NCBI GenBank assembly: GCA_016200725.1
Contig: JACQEE010000310.1
Location: forward strand, 1-7,058
Direction of reading: 5' to 3'
Source: Chloroflexota bacterium
Lineage (GTDB): Bacteria; Chloroflexota; Dehalococcoidia; SHYB01
DNA: 7,058 bases
Position numbers and translations under genes: made by a program. This document shows, one piece after another, positions 5,581-7,058 of the stretch. Under the pieces are notes generated by a model. That model was not told where the DNA came from, searched no databases, and saw only the letters and a list, made by a program, of their open reading frames with translations. Positions within the stretch are counted from its first letter, which is position 1; every line of letters begins with the position of its first letter.

Positions 5581-6294
5581 AGCCTTCTCCAGCAGTGCCT
5601 TGAGTCGCGCCAAGTCCTTTCGGTTCGCGCGGCGCATCGCCAGGGCCATGAACGGCGCGAACAGCCTGGAGAAGCCACGCGGCTCCCCGCGATTGCGAAG
5701 CGTCATCCGCGTGGCCCCGTTTGCCGCGGGTTGCCATGTGTACGTGGTCTCCATGGGAAAGGGACCTTCTGCGGTTCGCATCACGAGTCGCTCGCCAGGC
5801 ACGAACTCAACGAACTCATAGGTGTAGGCGAGGCGTCGACCGAGGAAGCGAGCTATGAAGGCGACCTTGGAACCCTGGGCGAGCGGGAGCGGCGTCTTTA
5901 ACTCTGCTGCCTTGATGTTGACGTACCACTTCGGGGCATTCGCCGGATCGGCCGCAAAAGCGGCAACCTGTTCCAGCGGCCTCGCAATCAACGTCTCGGT
6001 CTGTACGTCGACGGCCATTCCGTTCGGCCCTCTGCCTCCGCCTATCGCGGGGATGAAGTGCACTTCGGAGTTCTCGCCGACGCGCTCGAGCAGCCCCAGG
6101 TGGTTGGTCTCGCCATCGATGGCCACGGCGATGCCGGGCTTGATGTCGCCGTCGGCCATCAACTCCGTCTTCATGCCGGGATAGGCCTGATCGAGGTTGT
6201 TGATGATCTGGCGCAGCGTCGCGCCGGGGATCGTGACCCGGTCCTGCTGGTTCGTCAGCCGCCGCAGCAGCGACGGTATGAACACCGTAGCCAT
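5578..6294 (-). CDS. ThiS/MoaD-like domain fused to SRPBCC domain
   Basis: A 238-residue protein read in one frame. Residues 1-87 are a complete ThiS/MoaD-like ubiquitin fold: MATVFIPSLLRRLT, then VTIPGATLRQIINNLDQAYPG, GIAVAIDGE and SEVHFIPAIGGG. In this family the protein normally ends at Gly-Gly, which is adenylated and turned into a thiocarboxylate for molybdopterin or thiamin synthesis. Here GGG (85-87) runs on through RGPNG into Met93 and a second domain, residues 93-238. That part resembles SRPBCC/START-like proteins (ETLIARPLEQVAAFAADPAN, then W.....A and a hydrophobic C-terminal helix), a hydrophobic-ligand-binding fold. The start at 6294 is preferred because the open frame upstream is out of character and overlaps the hydroxylase gene. 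Met93 (6018-6016) could be an internal start for SRPBCC alone, but its Shine-Dalgarno site is weak. It lies downstream of a Mo-hydroxylase gene, fitting a cofactor or accessory role. CoxG, an accessory of CO dehydrogenase, is also SRPBCC; orthology is not claimed. Confidence 0.87.
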   Translation of the reverse strand: MATVFIPSLLRRLTNQQDRVTIPGATLRQIINNLDQAYPGMKTELMADGDIKPGIAVAIDGETNHLGLLERVGENSEVHFIPAIGGGRGPNGMAVDVQTETLIARPLEQVAAFAADPANAPKWYVNIKAAELKTPLPLAQGSKVAFIARFLGRRLAYTYEFVEFVPGERLVMRTAEGPFPMETTYTWQPAANGATRMTLRNRGEPRGFSRLFAPFMALAMRRANRKDLARLKALLEKA

Positions 6295-6310
6295 GATGCC
6301 CCCACCCCGG

Positions 6311-6347
6311 ATCCTTCGCGGACTCAGGATGACGGCTTCGCCGTCAT
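6311..6347 (-). repeat. REP-like palindrome and hairpin between the hydroxylase and fusion genes
   Basis: On the plus strand ATCCTTCGCGGACTCAGGAT (6311-6330) has inverted ends ATCCT/AGGAT. It runs directly into ATGACGGC (6329-6336), TTC, GCCGTCAT (6340-6347), a perfect 8-bp stem with a 3-nt loop. The stem includes the TGA stop of the hydroxylase gene (6346-6344). There is no U-tract after it, so it is not a typical intrinsic terminator; mRNA stabilisation or partial attenuation between the two genes is more likely. From memory, ATCCTGAG...CGAAGGAT motifs occur as dispersed intergenic repeats in several bacteria, but I could not check this here. Confidence 0.55.
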
Positions 6348-7058
6348 TTCTTTTGAAGCGCCTTGACCACGCTGCCGGGGGTAATCGGCAAATGGCCCAT
6401 CCGCGTGCCGATGGCGTTGTGGACTGCGTTGGCGACCGCAGCCATCGGCGGTACGATCGAGACCTCACCCACACCACGCAGGCCGAAGGGGTGGCCTGGA
6501 TTCGGCACCTGCACCAGCACCGCGTCCACCATCGGCAGGTCGAGACTCGTCGGCATGCGGTAGTCGAGGAACGACGAGTTGGCCATCACGCCCTGGTCGT
6601 TGTAGAAGTACTCTTCGTTGAGCGCCCAGCCGATGCCTTGCACCGTGCCGCCCTGCACCTGGCCCTCGACGTAGGAGGGGTGCGCCGCCTGGCCGACGTC
6701 CTGCACGCCGGTCGCACGAATCACGTCGACTTTGCCCGTCTCCGTGTCCACTTCCACATCGACGAGTGTGCCGGCGAAAGAGGAGCCGACGCCCGTCGCG
6801 TTGGTCATCACCGACGCGGTAAGCGGGCCGCCAGTTTGCATAAGGCGACCTGCCAGTTGCTTGAAGGTGAGGCTGTCCTTGGGGTTCTTCTTGGAGATAA
6901 AGACGCCATCTTTGAAGTCGATCTCCGCTGCCTGCGTCTCCCAGATCTTCGCGGCGCGTTCCTTCATGAGTTTCTTGATTTCCTCGGCGCAGGTGATCGC
7001 CGCGATACCCGTCGCGAAGGCGGTGCGGCTGCCGCCAGTGACCTGCGTGAAGCCTACG
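6344..7058 (-). CDS. Xanthine dehydrogenase/aldehyde oxidase family molybdopterin-binding subunit (C-terminal part)
   Basis: The frame is open to the right edge, giving 237 in-window residues of a protein whose family is usually 700-800 long; the N-terminus lies outside. It starts with VGFTQVTGGSRTAFATGIAA, a conserved stretch of molybdenum hydroxylase large subunits. It continues with GTLVDVEVDTETGKVDV, QDVGQAAHPSYVEGQVQGG, TVQGIGWALNEEY, SSFLDYRMPTSLDLP and FGLRGVGEVSIVPPMAAVAN. The Glu of GVGE (codon 6466-6464) is the family's active-site base that deprotonates the Mo-OH group. Members hydroxylate purines, aldehydes, aromatic N-heterocycles or oxidise CO; the CO-specific loop would be off-window, so the substrate is undetermined. 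FAD and 2Fe-2S subunits, if present, must be encoded beyond the right edge. The fusion gene follows after 49 bp on the same strand, implying co-transcription. Confidence 0.93.
   Translation of the reverse strand, partial: VGFTQVTGGSRTAFATGIAAITCAEEIKKLMKERAAKIWETQAAEIDFKDGVFISKKNPKDSLTFKQLAGRLMQTGGPLTASVMTNATGVGSSFAGTLVDVEVDTETGKVDVIRATGVQDVGQAAHPSYVEGQVQGGTVQGIGWALNEEYFYNDQGVMANSSFLDYRMPTSLDLPMVDAVLVQVPNPGHPFGLRGVGEVSIVPPMAAVANAVHNAIGTRMGHLPITPGSVVKALQKK

Noticed and set aside
6329..6347. Intrinsic terminator after the hydroxylase gene
   Set aside because: The stem is strong, but in the minus-strand direction no run of T follows, and the stop codon lies within the stem.
6295..6477. N-terminal extension of the ThiS/MoaD-SRPBCC frame by 61 residues
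   Set aside because: Most of it overlaps the end of the hydroxylase gene in another frame and has no family character; the ThiS/MoaD fold begins at the ATG at 6294.
1..7058. Phage-defence system, CRISPR array, mobile element or tRNA
   Set aside because: No nuclease, transposase, integrase, spacer-repeat pattern or cloverleaf was seen; the regular repeats are protein-coding.

Overview
The window is GC-rich, compactly coded bacterial DNA with six protein genes, two of them cut by the window edges. No rRNA, tRNA, CRISPR array or transposase is visible. A Pro/Thr linker on an exported NHL-repeat protein, paired class III CoA-transferase (CaiB/BaiF) genes, an SMP-30 type lactonase and a xanthine-dehydrogenase-family large subunit together suggest Chloroflexota, possibly a Dehalococcoidia-like lineage. 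That assignment is inferred from gene content and style and was not tested.

Left part, minus strand: an exported beta-propeller protein made of NHL repeats runs off the left edge. At least nine repeat cores recur at an exact 141-bp spacing. Its signal peptide lies in another frame from the propeller, which points to a single-base indel near 1291-1301. A plausible promoter and a set of AGTAGAT-type repeats lie upstream. Next comes a small GNAT N-acetyltransferase, also on the minus strand, with a clear Shine-Dalgarno site.

Centre, plus strand: two class III CoA-transferase-family genes overlap by one base (TAATG) and are followed by an SMP-30/gluconolactonase/LRE-family gene. The first CoA-transferase gene and the lactonase gene each sit behind almost the same promoter: TTGACC, 17 bp, TATGCT, then CCCGCCACC. 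This suggests one sigma factor, and perhaps one regulator, drives both units. The first CoA-transferase has Glu where the family's catalytic Asp is expected, while the second keeps Asp, so the pair may work as an unequal heteromer.

Right part, minus strand and convergent with the lactonase: the C-terminal third of a molybdenum hydroxylase (xanthine dehydrogenase/aldehyde oxidase family) enters from the right edge. It is followed after 49 bp, containing a hairpin and a REP-like palindrome, by an unusual single reading frame. That frame joins a ThiS/MoaD-like ubiquitin-fold domain to an SRPBCC (START-like) domain, so the Gly-Gly tail normally needed for sulfur transfer becomes internal.

Taken together, the centre and right look like a catabolic locus with CoA activation or transfer of a carboxylic acid, lactone hydrolysis and Mo-dependent hydroxylation. 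The substrate cannot be told from the sequence. The most unusual items are the ThiS/MoaD-SRPBCC fusion, the twin promoters and the unequal CoA-transferase pair.
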